This document shows, one piece after another, positions 1 to 11,614 of a DNA stretch of 64,000 nucleotides (positions within the stretch are counted from its first letter, which is position 1; each line of letters begins with the position of its first letter). The DNA is taken from the NCBI GenBank assembly GCA_900155495.1, contig FTLJ01000077.1:1-64000 (forward strand), read 5' to 3'. The notes under the pieces are model-generated. The model was not told the origin of the DNA and did not search any database. It saw only the letters and a list, made by a program, of their open reading frames with translations. Source of the stretch: Porogramme epimiltina (Eukaryota > Basidiomycota > Agaricomycetes > Polyporales > Polyporaceae). Made by a program: the position numbers and the translations under genes.

Positions 1-1000
1 CGAGTCAATCGTCCCTGCCGGAAACGGCCCACTCTACTCAAGTTGGTGTGTGCCTAGGATGGGAAGATGAGAGGGTGGTGTGGTGAGGCAGATGCTGTTA
101 GGGTGGGATGAATGAGGGTGCGGCGTATCGAGCACGTACAGATGGCCATATGCTCAAGTGGTCTCCGTAACACAGCATGCGGTGGAGTGCGATGTGGATA
201 CGCGCTGGAGAGACGGGCGGAGGACGGGACTGAGGCCGGTCATCTGCATCCCGAGATCGAAACCCGTTGGGACGGTCGTTTGAGATAAGGGTGTTGCTAC
301 TGCAAGGATGGGGCGGATACGATTGGCCGAGCAAGACGAGCAGAGTAGTTGCACAGAGAGCAGAGGAGCATGAGGCGGAGACAGGTGGGACGGACTCCTC
401 GGCGGCCTCGGCACCGGGCAGACGCCGCAACGAGGCGCCTATGCCTCAAGAGAGCGTCACACAGTAGAGCACGCTTCGATTCCGGCGATAGGCCATCCAC
501 CGTCATTCGGCCGGCAGTAGGCCCATTCAGAAGTGGACCAATCGCCGGAGTGGGTCTCTTGCTCGCTCTCTGACCTGCCAGATCTCCCGTACCTCCTGCG
601 CAGTGCGGACTCGAGCAATGATCTTCGGACTTCTGTGGCCCGAGTCGGTCTCCTGCGCTGTACACGCAGCCGAGAACAACACAACTATGGGCAAATTTCC
701 GCCGGATTCTGGCGGAATCCGCCGGACTCGGGCGGACGGCCCGGTCGCAAGCGCCAGTGCACACCTATGACATCCAAGCGCGAGGCTACTAGCGCTGTAA
801 GTAGCGTAGTAAGTAGCGTAATATGGACTATACAGTATGTTATACGCTGTACAATGCATAGGTTTCACCCATACTCGCATTCAGCCATAGTATGCGTGCT
901 TACAAGTAGAAATAGGGGGTTGGGATTAGAAACTAGTAAGTTTCAAGACTAGTAGCCCACCCAGGCCAGTGGCCTGCCGCCTGCGCCGTCATGGTTTTCT

Positions 1001-1740
1001 GTTCACGGATTCTGTGGTACATCCGCTGTTGTTTATCCTTCACAACTACATGTACACGTACACGTCCTTTTCATCCACGGATTCCTCGGTACACTCCCCA
1101 TTTCCCTTCACTAAAATCTGCTTTTGCTTAATAGATTCCATTGAATATTTCAACCATTTGTTCATGAAGATCTGCTTGCAATTCACGGATTAGGCCGAGG
1201 CCATGGTACGGTTTTTTCTCGGTCTTCACTGAAATTTGGTTTCAATTCACAGATTCAGTGGTACATGACCCCAGATGTTCTCGGAGTTATGCTTGTGATC
1301 CACGGATTCCGCGGTACGGCTGTTGCTGCTCTTCGTCGGAATACACTTGTTCTTCGCAGATTCTGTGGCATTTTACTGACAATGCTCTTGGCTGTAATAT
1401 GCTTTTGATTCACATATTCCGTGGTGCACGTCTTCAAATTGTCCTGAGATATACGCTTACAATTCATGGATTATGTGGTACTTTCACTATTACCCTTTGA
1501 AATCTGCTTATAGTCCACCACTATTCGTTCACCACGATATGCTTCCAGCCAACAGATTCTGTGGTACATTTCCTTCATTTGTTATGCGAGATACTATGCT
1601 TTCGATCCACGGATTTCTGGGTACATTTGCTGTTGTTCCTCGAAATCTACTCACCACCTGTAACTATCTGTTTACAGAAACATAGTTTCTGCTATCTGTC
1701 CTAAGAGATATGCTTTCTATCCATAGATTCCTGAGTACGT
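1001..1740. repeat. Degenerate minisatellite, period about 55-60 bp
   Basis: The core TCCACGGATTCYGTGGTACA recurs with drift at about 1001, 1074, 1180, 1245, 1298, 1352, 1409, 1460, 1548, 1605 and 1719. Each is followed by a T-rich stretch such as CTGTTGTTC and an ATCTGCTT or ATGCTT block. A last remnant (GTTCACGGCTCACAGGTA, ATGCTTTCGATCCACTGG) appears at about 4237-4292, on the other side of the inner insertion, so the array was split. Confidence 0.8.
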
Positions 1741-2249
1741 TCATTCATCAGTAGATCCCGGAATCACTTAGACGCACTTAAACGCGCTTAAATCCGCCTT
1801 TAAGCAGTTTAAGCAGATCTAAGCGCTAAGGACTAAGCAAGCCTCATTCCCGATTTAAGTGCATTTGGGCGAGCACACTAAGCAGCGTATAAGCAACTTA
1901 AGCAGATTAAGCTGGCTAAGCACTCCATACCGCACACGCACTACAGTTCCTATACATCACGGTTCCATGCCATATATTGCGTGTAATCACTGACTACATA
2001 CATAACGGCTAGCTACATCCTGAACGCGCTCTAGCTACAGCGCCGTGCATGCATTGGGTGGAGGCAAGAAGAGCCTGCCCACCCCACCCGCGTCCCGCGC
2101 GTCGTCCCCCGCCCTCAGCCTCAAACGGCGGCACGACTCCGACTCTGCGCATGGCCACTACAAGCGTCCGCGCACCTCCTCCATCTCCTCCGCAGCCTCC
2201 TGCCGCCACGACGGGAACGGCTAGTGCGCGTCATGCTCCTAACTCTCCT

Positions 2250-2510
2250 CACGCCACAGCTACTTCGCGTGCGCGCTGAGCCCGTGCGTGCGGAGCATTG
2301 AGCTTCCTGAGGAGGGAGGAAAAGCTAGGGTGGCGCGGGGCGTGGGCGTCGCGGAGGGGAGAATCATCGATGGACTTCTTGACCTCGAGGCCGGCGATGG
2401 TGGGTGAGCGAGCGGACCATCTCGAAGGCGAGGAGGCCGGCGATGTCCACGACGTCGTCGCCGGCCTTGACGTCGAGCACGGAGGGGAGGTCGAGAAACT
2501 CCTTGAGGCG
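2250..2510 (-). pseudogene. Captured coding fragment, possibly Spt3-like
   Basis: Minus-strand frame LKEFLDLPSVLDVKAGDDVV then DIAGLLAFEMVRSLT, followed after a frameshift by AGLEVKKSIDDSPLRD and a further 30 or so residues to a stop. The pattern (DLPS..D.K.GDDVVDI.G.LAFEMVRSLT) recalls the region after the histone folds in fungal Spt3-type SAGA subunits; this is a guess from memory. It is a fragment inside a mobile element and is frameshifted, so it cannot be functional. Confidence 0.4.
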
Positions 2511-2850
2511 GGTGCGGGGGGAGGGAGGGAGTGGAGGGCGGCACGTACCTTTACAATATGTTAACGAGGCTTGTCAACAGTTCGAGTAGTGCCGGTATCC
2601 TTCCTGTGGTATATCTTGTGTCGCATCGTCGGCCTCCTATTCCTACGGTTGCACCATGAGTTAGCGGCACTCAGGGATAAGAACGCACCTTCAACCGTTG
2701 GATAAAGATACTGTCCTCGAGTTGCTTGACCCCTGTAGACTCCCTCTAGCTTGAAAACTAAATCTAGGAGCCCTTCTTCTTCTGCGTAAGCGTTGTGTAG
2801 TGGCAGAAGGGAAAACGACGTACTGCGGCACTGCCGGACGAGTCACAGTT

Positions 2851-2926
2851 CGAGAGACAAGTCGAAAGCGCCCAAGCGTCGATGCCAGCTGGCATCGACG
2901 CTTGGGCGCTTTCGACTTGTCTCTCG
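2851..2926. repeat. 76 bp perfect palindrome without spacer
   Basis: The two 38 bp arms (2851-2888 and 2889-2926) are exact reverse complements meeting at CCAG|CTGG. The outer ends read CGAGAGACAAGTCG and CGACTTGTCTCTCG. No loop separates the arms. Confidence 0.95.
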
Positions 2927-3335
2927 CTCGTCTCTCCTTCCTTTTGTTGAATGTTCATCAGCTCCGTCTATCCGTCCCTGTCGCCTGTGTCTCCGTTAGG
3001 TATCTGCCGCCCCCTCTCTTGCTTGTTTCCCTAATATTCTCGACGTGCCTTCGACCCACCCATTCCTTCCACCGCTGCCGCTTCACTTATGAAGGACACC
3101 TGGAGGCATCTACAAGTGCGGGCGCGGCTTTGCTGAAGCGCAGCATCACGGGGGCATCCAACAGCAGGCAGACGGGTGACGAAGCGTCTCCGCTAGAAGC
3201 CGTGGAGCATAGGAAGATGAGGAGGGTTGGGGGCGACGAACGGGCGGCACGGGCGGGTGGTGAGGTTTCGGTGGGGGACGCGGTGACAGCACGGCCTCCC
3301 CTCCCCCGTGGAAATGGTTCTATCATCTCCATCTA

Positions 3336-4005
3336 GCACACGCCAGGAACTTCCTCGGACAGTGGATCTCTTCATCAGGATCGAGCAGCAGCCATACATC
3401 CACCGACCAAGATGTTGTCGCAAAACCTCCCCCTCCTTCACTTCGCCCCCATTTTCCCCCTCCTCCGTGTCCCCCTCCTCATCGTGGAGTCGCTGTTCAG
3501 ATCACCAACCTGTCTACCCTCTTTGCCGCCTATTCAAGCACGTCTTCGCTCACGCCGCCTGGACGCCAGCAGATTGAACGTTCGATGAACACACACCGAC
3601 TCTCCCTCTTTGGCAGTACTGGGCTCGCTGCTCGCCCGGGGGTAGCTTGAAATACCGTCCTCTTAGGCAGCTGCAGTTTCAATCTCCCGCCGGCAGCGGG
3701 CTGTCCCACCGGAGACCGTCCTCGATCAGCCGCCTCGTCATTCGTCCCTCCCGTGGGACCTCCCCCGGGTCCAGCGCGACGATCCGCATCGACGCTCGCC
3801 GCGGCTTCCATCCCGTGCCCCTCGTCTTGTGTGGCCTCAGCTTCGGGCACGTTCCCCTCCGCTTTTATCTACTCCAGACCCTCCTCCGCACCCAAGCTGC
3901 CGCCACCTCCGCCACTTTCACCCAAGCCCGCGCTCTCGACCTCCCACCGACTCTCCCTCTTCGGCAGCACAGTATGCAGGTATGACCTTCGCCTTCGCTA
4001 GGTTG
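3336..4005 (+). pseudogene. Captured coding fragment, Pro/Ser-rich, one internal stop
   Basis: One plus-strand frame stays open for about 220 codons except for a TGA at 3648-3650. It includes HARNFLGQWISSS, a proline-rich run (PPPPCPPPHRG), QITNLSTLFAAYSS, TPPGRQQIERSMNTHRLSLF and, near the end, STSHRLSLFGST. The repeated HRLSLFGST around the stop suggests an internal repeat or a rearranged exon. It resembles the low-complexity part of a host protein; I do not recognise which. Confidence 0.45.
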
Positions 4006-5154
4006 TGTAGGGTAGCGTCTTAGTGTAGTAGTTAATGCAGATGTGTATGTTCAATAGAAGAATATATTTTTGAGTCGAATGGCGCTGTGCGTCGAGGTGC
4101 TCGAGAGTGCTTAAACGGCTTAATGTGCTTAAATGTGCTTAACGCGCTTACTGCGCTTGTCCTCCTTAAACTTGAAAATAAGGGGTTTAAGTGCCTAAGC
4201 AAATCCGGAAAGTACTGATGACTTGTCGTTCCTTGAAATCCGTTCACGGCTCACAGGTATTTGTCCACAGATACATGCTTTCGATCCACTGGAATCAGGC
4301 CAGTCCGGCGGAATCCGGCGGAATCCGGCGGAAAGCTGCCCATAGTTCGGACCCTTACACGCAGCCGAGCTGCAGCCGCCTAACCTTCGGAGACGTCTGA
4401 ACGTCCTCAAGTGACCAGCCACACTGACCGTAGAATCCTCCTGGCTGGGATACTATCGCGCAACATGTCATTTCGAAGCCCTCCACAGTGACTTATACAA
4501 AGCAGTGGAACAGAGAGCCGTCATTCAACTGTACCCGCCCCCGGTGCGTCTTCAAGTTCGTCCGCCACAACCCACAAATCATCCCTTAACATTTCCCAGA
4601 ACACAAACCTAATGCTTCGTTGATGTTGCTAGCGCATATACGTGGTAGGGTCTACATAGGGCACAGACCGCCTAACATCACGGACGTCCTCGGTGGGGGG
4701 GTTACCACCGTCTGGCGGCACTGATTTCCACCCCGTAGTCGGAACACTCTGCTCCCACTTGACTCGTAGACACACGGTACGGATGTCATCCGCCGCAACT
4801 CCTATCATAACCACATGTAACCTCTCTTGGTCCAGATCAAGCATGGGCACCGATATGTATCAGATGTAATGGAAATGCAAGAAGCCAAAAGACACATCTC
4901 GTGCAACACACCTGGATCTTTGATTTCGATTTCATCTCGGAGCACTCAGGCTGTGATTTAAAACCAGTACTGAACGATCCGGTGCGTTCTTCGGCTGTCA
5001 CCTCGAATACGTCTCTTCTGAGCAGAACAGAAATTCGATTCTGTAGGAGCAAGACAAGCATCCAGCCGACTCGTCAGAGTCAGCGAGCCCCCCGGGCTAG
5101 ACGGTTAGCTCAAAGCCGCAATATGGGCGTGCTTGGGGTATACCACCTACCGAT

Positions 5155-5679
5155 TAGATATGCTTAACACTCTCATCGTTCTAACAGATCGCATCCTTCC
5201 GCAGCATACATGTCAAAACATGCAGTTGCGAGCCGATGTTGCACTGTACACACCACCCTATAAACAAGAACAACAGACCCGGCGCGACTTGGTCCACTCT
5301 ATTCAATGACGCATGTATAAGCTTACGGTTAGTGATTCTTGTTGAGATACAAGCTCGATACTTATGGCAGCGCCGTGTCCCATGGGAACCCATAGATGGA
5401 GAGAACATACCAACGTCTGCATCGTCGCAGCATGGAGATCCCACTCACACTACCGCAACTAGTCAACCAGCGGATCTACCATTCTCCGTCTCCATCTTGT
5501 ACATTATCCGATCCCCAAGGTCTTGAACACGAGCGGCTTCGGGCTCAGACGGCAACTCGGTCGAGGCATTAATCGACATCACTCTACTTGTCCCTATTAT
5601 CCGTAGGCCGCGGGATATATACACTACTGCCGCGGCTTAAACTCCCTTAGCACTCCATCGCACTCCCTCACTCCTCAGC
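5155..5679. promoter_or_regulatory. Divergent promoter, unit 1
   Basis: Lies between the minus-strand locus and DUF6533 copy 1. A TATATA box at 5616-5621 is about 60 bp before the plus start. A second conserved block, CCTATAAACAAGAACAACA near 5267, recurs in every unit about 420-450 bp upstream of the plus ATG and could be a core promoter element for either strand. Confidence 0.6.
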
Positions 5680-7484
5680 ATGTCCACTGACCCCGCCGCG
5701 GTCATCGACAGCACTGCCATCGTTACTCGGTTTGGCAGTTTGTAAGTAGCACGGCTGCTTCCCCGTACAATCCATTCCACTCTAACAATACACTGCCGCA
5801 GCCGTGTACTAAATTATGTCAACGTCGGAGCATCGGTCAGTGGTCAGTCTCATCTTACACAGGCAAGGCACAATGCTGACAGCCGCGTCCTCCCAGTACT
5901 CGTATTCTTCGAGCACCTCATCACCGCCGACCGCGAAATCGACCTCTTCTGGAAGCACAAGTTCTCTCTCCCAGCTGCCCTCTTCCTCACAAATGGATAC
6001 CTCATATTCGTGTCCTCTGCACTCAATCTGGTAGGCTCCTTCGATACATCCCTGAGCGCTGAAGTAAGTCAGGCTAACTCCCATACATGCGATTCCATCT
6101 GGGCTGACATCTTCGCGCCTCCTTAGGCGTGAGTTATGCTCCTCCCGGACACTTGTTGATCCAGGAGATGACAATAGGCGTTCCAGGTGCAATGGGATGG
6201 CATGGGCAACTCAGGTGGCAACTATCACCACATTCATACCACCAGCAGGTACGCGACGCTTCAACTCACGCTCTGCGAGTCATTCTACTAAAAATCGGCT
6301 ATCTAGCGTTCTCTGCAATGCGAGCAATCGCTCTCACCAGATCTAGGGCGTTCTCCGCACTCATCTTTCTCCTTTCTCTTGGTCCTGTCGCCGTAGACGT
6401 CGTGCGTATCCGCCGTTGTCTCGGAAAATTTACTCCCACCCACGATGTGATTTTCACACGCTGACAGGCTCGAGATGGACTTGAATACAGCGGATATGTC
6501 GACCCGCTGTTTGGCTGCGTAACGCTGGAGTTTTATCTTTCAGATCAGGTGTATATTGGGTGAGCTCGTCGTCCTATTAGTCGGTGTGCACGTGAACTCA
6601 TGCGTCTTCATCAATCATAGCTGTGCGTAAAACGAGCTATCTCGGTCTTCGTCACCTAACCTTACGACTATTTCAGGGGTCGTTGCATCCCGAGGATCCC
6701 TCATTGTAGCGGACGCACTCGTCATCGCCGTCACCTGGTCGAAACTATTTCGCGAAACCTCGGCGAGGAAGGCATTCCTCATGCGCCGCCACGTGCAATT
6801 GGCGGACGTGTTTTTGCGTGATGGTAAGCATCTGGATGTCTTTCGGCATCTGGGAAGCGCGTTAACTTGGACGTGGTAGGAACAATCTATTTTGTGTATG
6901 TTCATGCACATTTCATGACCATTGCATCTCGTGAAGTCGACTATATGAAACTCACGGCGAAGCCCGCAGATTGCTTCTGATAATGAATGTTTTGGACTTG
7001 ATATTCTCTTTCACCTCGGTGAGTTTTTCCTGTACTTCACCTTGAATTCGGGAACCCTCAACAACTCCTATGGAGATATTGCTTCAGGGCGGGTCGAGGG
7101 CAGGGAGCTATATCATCCGTATCACTGGGTCGTACGCCGCCATTCCTTCCTCCATCTTTTCTGCAGCACTCACTACATCATTCTACTATATCATATCGCT
7201 ATCACAGCCTCACATCAATCCTTGTCTCTCGCTTCCTCATTGACCTCCAGGAAGCGAACCTCCGGTCTGTCAAGGTCGACTCCGACGACCCGGCCTATAT
7301 CTCGTCCCACTCTGAGAACTCTCTCCCGAGCTTCGTCGCCGCCCCTGGCGCTACCAGACCTGCATTGGAATTGAGCGTAGAGCACTATACAGAATCTAGA
7401 GTGCTGGTCAACGAGGAGACGGGTGAGGCCAATAACTTGGAAGACGAGACGCTGGGAATGGAAATACCACATGTTGAGGTGTAG
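5680..7484 (+). CDS. DUF6533 seven-transmembrane protein, copy 1 (multi-exon)
   Basis: First complete paralog; stop codon TAG. The start is the first ATG after a TATA-like box and opens with MSTDPAA, matching MSSDPAA in its sisters. The family signature DREIDLFWKHKF lies in exon 3. Exon order is as described for the copy at 39426, with 2-nt exons at 6127-6128 (GC) and 6621-6622 (CT). The intron 2 donor is used four bases later than in the sisters (after GTC AGT G) and keeps frame. The first cysteine of the CSRC motif is replaced by arginine, because the codon formed across the micro-exon reads CGT. The loop after VFGC reads VTLEFYLSDQ, quite unlike the other copies, and the loop before the last membrane segment is basic and glycine-rich (GGSRAGS). 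No broken frame seen. Function unknown; a membrane receptor-like role is only inference. Confidence 0.85.
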
Positions 7485-7886
7485 GTGTATGTCATGGCTA
7501 GTCTCTTTTGTTGCGTCCTTCTGCTTTTATTCTTGTGTCATGGTGTCAGTGTTCCCGTTTGACGGATAGCGATCTTCTTGGAGTCTTTGGCGTCTTCTTG
7601 TAAATTCTGCTGTGTCGTGGAATATCTATTGAACATTTTTCTTGCACACTGGAGGGATCACTGGCACGAGGCTCATTAGAGACTAACCAGCCACAGCTAG
7701 TCACCACCTGAGACTCTGCTCAGGAGGAGCCCTGAGAGACTCAAAGTTCAACCATCAGGTGTAGGCCCAAGCTGCCTTTTCGAATTTTGTCAAGCCGCTC
7801 CTCCGAATCCATATATCTTGTCTTCGTCCACGATAATGTGCATGTCTGAAAGGAATGAGAGGGGTCTAGTGGGCCCAGGTGGTCGA
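7485..7886. other. Convergent spacer, unit 1 to 2
   Basis: No gene seen. Holds conserved downstream sequence of the DUF6533 gene (GTTCCCGTTTGACGGATAGCGATC; TTATTGAACATTTTTCTTGC in most copies) and the GGAGGATCAC block found in each unit. AATATTTATTGAA-type A/T-rich stretches may serve as 3' processing signals. Confidence 0.5.
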
Positions 7887-10800
7887 TCATGCCACCGGCT
7901 CCGGCCGCCACGAGCTTTGGCCCTTGGGGGCCCCGCATGCCAGGCCGCCTACTCAAGCGCTCCGCTCACGCGCCACGCTCAGCCAGCCGCGCCGCGCGTT
8001 CTCTTGTGGCACACCTTCAACATTGACTGCGAGCACACTTTGACCTTCGTTCAGTTTCTCCCTTCGCAATTCTCGACATCTGGGCACACAGAGAGGCGGC
8101 GTCGGGCCGCCAGAGGGGGCGAGGGAACGGCAGGGGTGGATCAAAGATGATGGGCTGACGGAGTATTTGCATCCTGCGAGCGATCGGGGCTGACGGCGTG
8201 TGACAATGGGCAGAGCTGGATATCGGGAGTGCGCTGAGGCTCTGGGAGCGGAGGATTGCTGACAGGCGCGGGGTTCTGGAGACGAGCGAATCGGCGGTGA
8301 GTGAGAACAGACCGCGGCAGCCTTGGAAGAGGGAGAAGCGTCGGGCACCGGAGGGCCTCCGCCGAGTGGTCCCGCGCAGTGCCCGTACCAGCCCCTCGTC
8401 TTCTTTTGCCGCGCTTGTCTGAGTGCGGAAAGGGGGCACTCGCTTTCGTGTGCCGGGTACTTCGCGTCATCCTCTTGGAAAGCGAGGCCTGAATCGCAGA
8501 AAACGTTCACACAATCCAGCAAATATGTCAACACATATATTCGTTCTGCCCACGCATGGCAGAGCCCCGCGAGCAGCTAACGACATGAAGCATGCAAGTA
8601 CAGCCCTGCTCTAGACCACGCTGCTGTGCGCGCGAGCGCGACACGCCGCCGTTCGTATCCTGTGAGACACAATTCAATTCAAGAGAAGTTACCGCGAGGA
8701 TCTGAGAAGAAAGCACACCTGTCGGGAATAGCATATACGGACGCGGCCGCCGGCCTGCACAAACTGAAACGCGGTTGAACTTCGGGGAAATAGGCGCAGA
8801 GGTACGGGTCCCATCATGCACATTGAAAGACCTACGTCCTGAAATAAGCTACGAAATCGCACACATTAAGAGGGATCGAGGCGAGAGAAGTGACCACACG
8901 TACAATACCATCCAGCATCTCCGTCGGAAAGGATGCGGACATGAGGCATGCAATCCAAGGACAGCGCAACATCATCAACGAATCGTTGCATAAGCTCCAT
9001 GTGCAGCACCTGTTGAACAGATTGCGGATCTTGAGTGTCGTTGCACCGTCTTCAAGTCATGGCGTCTTGCAGGGAGTACCTGCGAATGTGAGCACGGTAC
9101 CTCGATGCAAACCACAACACGTAGTACTCACCAGTAAGCACAGCGCACCACTATGTCACAGACGCGAAGCACCCGACGAACCCATTCCCTGCTTCATAGA
9201 GAAGACATCCGCGGGAAGCCACACCGGTGGGAAGGCTGGACAGCGTCCATGATGCCCAACACGCCCTCGTGAGGCGGGCACTTCTTGCTTCCTGAGACGT
9301 CTGGGTGCCGGCGGCGGACGCGGGCGATTGTACCGTCGACGTCTGCTCTACCCATGTCTCCGTTGGACCTCGAATCGACATCCGGAAGTCCGTCGTGCGA
9401 GAAGACGGAGCGCACATTTCGGCACGGGGTCGCAGCAGTGCGCTCGGTCGGGACACGGGCTTCCGCTGCCAGGTATACGGGAGATGCGAGTCGTAGGGAA
9501 GATGGGGACAAGGACCCCGATGCCGACACGCGGGGTGGAAAGGGAATGGTGTATGGGGAGACGGCGGCTGCTGGACAGCGCAGTGCGTCCTTCTGTGGAT
9601 GAAGTCGGGCACATTTGGGTTGAATGAGGGAAACATGGCGCGGCAGGCGGGTGGGGGCGAGCAATTCATTCAGCGAAGGACCTCCCAGCTACGCGATATG
9701 GACGCTGCCGGTGAGGGAAAATGCATGCACCAAACGAGAGAAAACACACAAGTATGAAGATACCCATCGTCTTCCCGCGCACTCTCCGTCCATCACAAAC
9801 AAGTGTCTCCCACTCCCCGCATCCAGCCAACCCTCCAACTCATGACATCCTCCCCAGCGCCATTCTACCTTGCACGGGACCAGATTTGGGGAGAACGTTG
9901 GATTCAAGCACTGAGGGTCCATACGCGCTGAATCGTGTTCGTAGTGCCCTGCGCGAGATGCGGGGAGATGGCAACTCTGCGCGTTCGCACCTTCGTAAGC
10001 TGGGACATGTCGCTGTTTGGGCGACGGCGGCGATGGCACGCGTCGCCGTTGTGAGATTGGTGAGACGGTCGACATTTGCGTCTATGCGCCTTGGACAGGA
10101 AATGGGGATGCCTGTGCTTGTGGAGGACTAAATTAAGAGAGCAGATGTTGGAAGGGTGGTATAAATGGGAGTGCGGCGTATCGAGCACTTACCGATGGCC
10201 ATGTGCTCATGTGGTCTGCGTAACAGAGGATGCGGTGCACTAGGACGTGGATACGCCCTGAAGGGGCCGGCGAAGAACGGGGCTGAGGCCGGACATCTAC
10301 ATCCCGAGATCGGCACGCGCTGCGGCGGCCGCTCTAGACCGAAGGCGTGTTGCTACTGCAAGGAGGGGGCGGTGGGGATTGGCTGAGGAGGACGATCAGA
10401 GAGGAGGCAGAGAGAGCAGCGAAGCGTGAGGCGGACGACAGAGAGCAGGGTGGAACGGTCCCCTCGGCGGCCTCGGCACGGGCAGACGCCGCGCTGTTGA
10501 ACAAGGCGCCCATGCCTCAACGTGCGCAGTAGAGCACGCTTCGATCCCGGCGACAGGCCATCCATCCACCGTCGTCCGAATTCAGTCAGCAGTAGGCCTG
10601 TCCAGAGGTGAACTGATCGCCGGAGTGGGTCCCTTCCTCGCTCTCCGGCCTGCTCCTTCTCCCGTACCGCCTGCGCAGTGCGGACTCGACCAATGATCGA
10701 GATCTTCCGTGACCCGAGTCGCTCGCGGCCTGAGCTGTGCACTCAGCCGAGCTGCAGCCGCCTAACATTAATTTCGGAGACGTCTGAACGTCCTCAAGTG

Positions 10801-11614
10801 ACCAGACACGTGCACACTGACTGTAGAATCTTCCTGGCTGAGACCATGTAGCCCAGTATGTCATTTTTAAGCCATCCACAATGACTGATATAGAGCTGAC
10901 GTCGTTGCCACAACAGGGTACCCGCCCCTAGTGCGTGTTCAAGTTCGTCCATCACAACCCACAAATTATCCTGCACTGTTTCACAGCACACAGACGTAAC
11001 CCTTCGTTGATGATGCCAGCGCATGTACGTGGCAGGGGCCACATTGGGCACAGGCCGCCTAGCATCACGGACGACCTCGGTGGGGGCTACAACCGTGTGG
11101 GCCGTGGCGCGAATTTTCACTGCCGCTTAGTCGGAACATTCTGCTCAAAGTTGACCTGTGGACACACGGTATGCATATCGTCCACCGCAACTCGTATCAT
11201 AGCCTCATCTAACTTCTCTTGGTCTAGATCAAGCGTGGGCCCCGATATGTGTTAGATGTAATAGAGATGTAAGAAGCCAAAAGACACATTTGTGCAACAC
11301 ACCTGGATCTTTGTGATCGATCTCATCTCGGATCACTCGAACTGAACCAGGCAGTGCGTACTTCGGCTTTCCCCTTTGATACGTCAGCTTATGAGCTGAG
11401 CACAAATTCGATTCTGTAGGAGCAACACAAGCATCCAGCTTTGCCCAGCGCAACGCTGAGAACTGCTGTCGGCCGGTGTCTGGACAGCGGTGAGCACCAC
11501 AAAAAAGGACAAGCATCCAGTGGAGTCAGAGTCTCGACTCTCCGAGTCTCCCGCGCTAGACGGTGAGATCAAGCCCGGCGATGTGGATATCGTTGCGGTA
11601 TATTACTTACCCAT
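7887..11614 (-). other. Minus-strand spliced locus, unit 2 (unknown gene)
   Basis: Reads right to left from ATG at 11612-11614, followed by G and a GTAAGT donor. The intron ends at CTCCTACAG, and the next exon continues in frame (MESNLCSAHKLTYQRGKPKY, ending IDHKDP). Further clear minus-strand introns occur downstream: GTGTGTTTTC to CCGGCAG near 9705-9755, and GTGAGT/CCTGCAG-type pairs near 9070-9140. Beyond the first two exons I could not build one frame that stays open, because several frames open and close in turn. The predicted N-terminus matches no family I recognise. The 3' end is set at the conserved stop near 7887 and is uncertain. Confidence 0.5.

Larger units (their letters stand above)
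1745..4221. mobile_element. Inner nested element with imperfect inverted ends
   Basis: The left end (about 1745-1790) reads TCATCAGTA, then CCGGA, then CTTAG and GCACTTAAAC; the reverse complement of the right end (about 4176-4221) gives the same order. Next to the ends are clusters of CTTAA and TTTAAGC words (1767-1920 and 4110-4200), as in subterminal repeats of DNA transposons. It sits inside the minisatellite of the outer element, so it arrived later. It contains gene fragments and a palindrome but no recognisable transposase. Confidence 0.65.
675..4355. mobile_element. Transposon-like insertion with terminal inverted repeats and 14 bp flanking repeats
   Basis: The unit sequence is interrupted here and resumes afterwards. 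TACACGCAGCCGAG occurs at 661-674 and again at 4356-4369, as expected of a target-site duplication, because the uninterrupted units have this stretch once. Just inside lie inverted repeats: AACTATGGGC followed by a run of CCGCCGGATTC-type motifs (683 to about 729), and their reverse complement (about 4299-4347, ending GCCCATAGTT). I see no transposase frame, so it is non-autonomous. The superfamily is not assigned; 14 bp is long for a target-site duplication, and the true one may be shorter. Confidence 0.75.
1..5154 (-). pseudogene. Minus-strand spliced locus, unit 1, split by an insertion and cut by the window edge
   Basis: Unit-like sequence is present at 1-674 and 4356-5154; between them sits the transposon-like insertion. 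The start is degraded: where intact units read ATGG followed by a GTAAGT donor, this copy reads ATCGG (5150-5154). The second exon shifts frame and stops early. One long minus-strand frame near 4630-4740 (VAADDIRTVC, then VRDVRR) joins segments that lie in different frames in the other units. Most likely a dead copy. Product unknown. Confidence 0.55.

Noticed and set aside
1767..1925. CTTAAGC-rich stretch as a possible origin or centromere-type satellite
   Set aside because: It is confined to the two ends of the inner element, in keeping with subterminal transposon repeats.
3530..3850. 106-codon minus-strand frame
   Set aside because: Antisense of the better supported plus-strand captured fragment (QITNLSTLFAAYSS, HRLSLFGST).
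10324..10337. GCGGCCGCTCTAGA, identical to a cloning-vector polylinker stretch
   Set aside because: Only 14-15 bases match and the flanks are ordinary repeat-unit sequence, so vector contamination is unlikely; probably chance in GC-rich DNA, though the neighbouring units differ at this spot.
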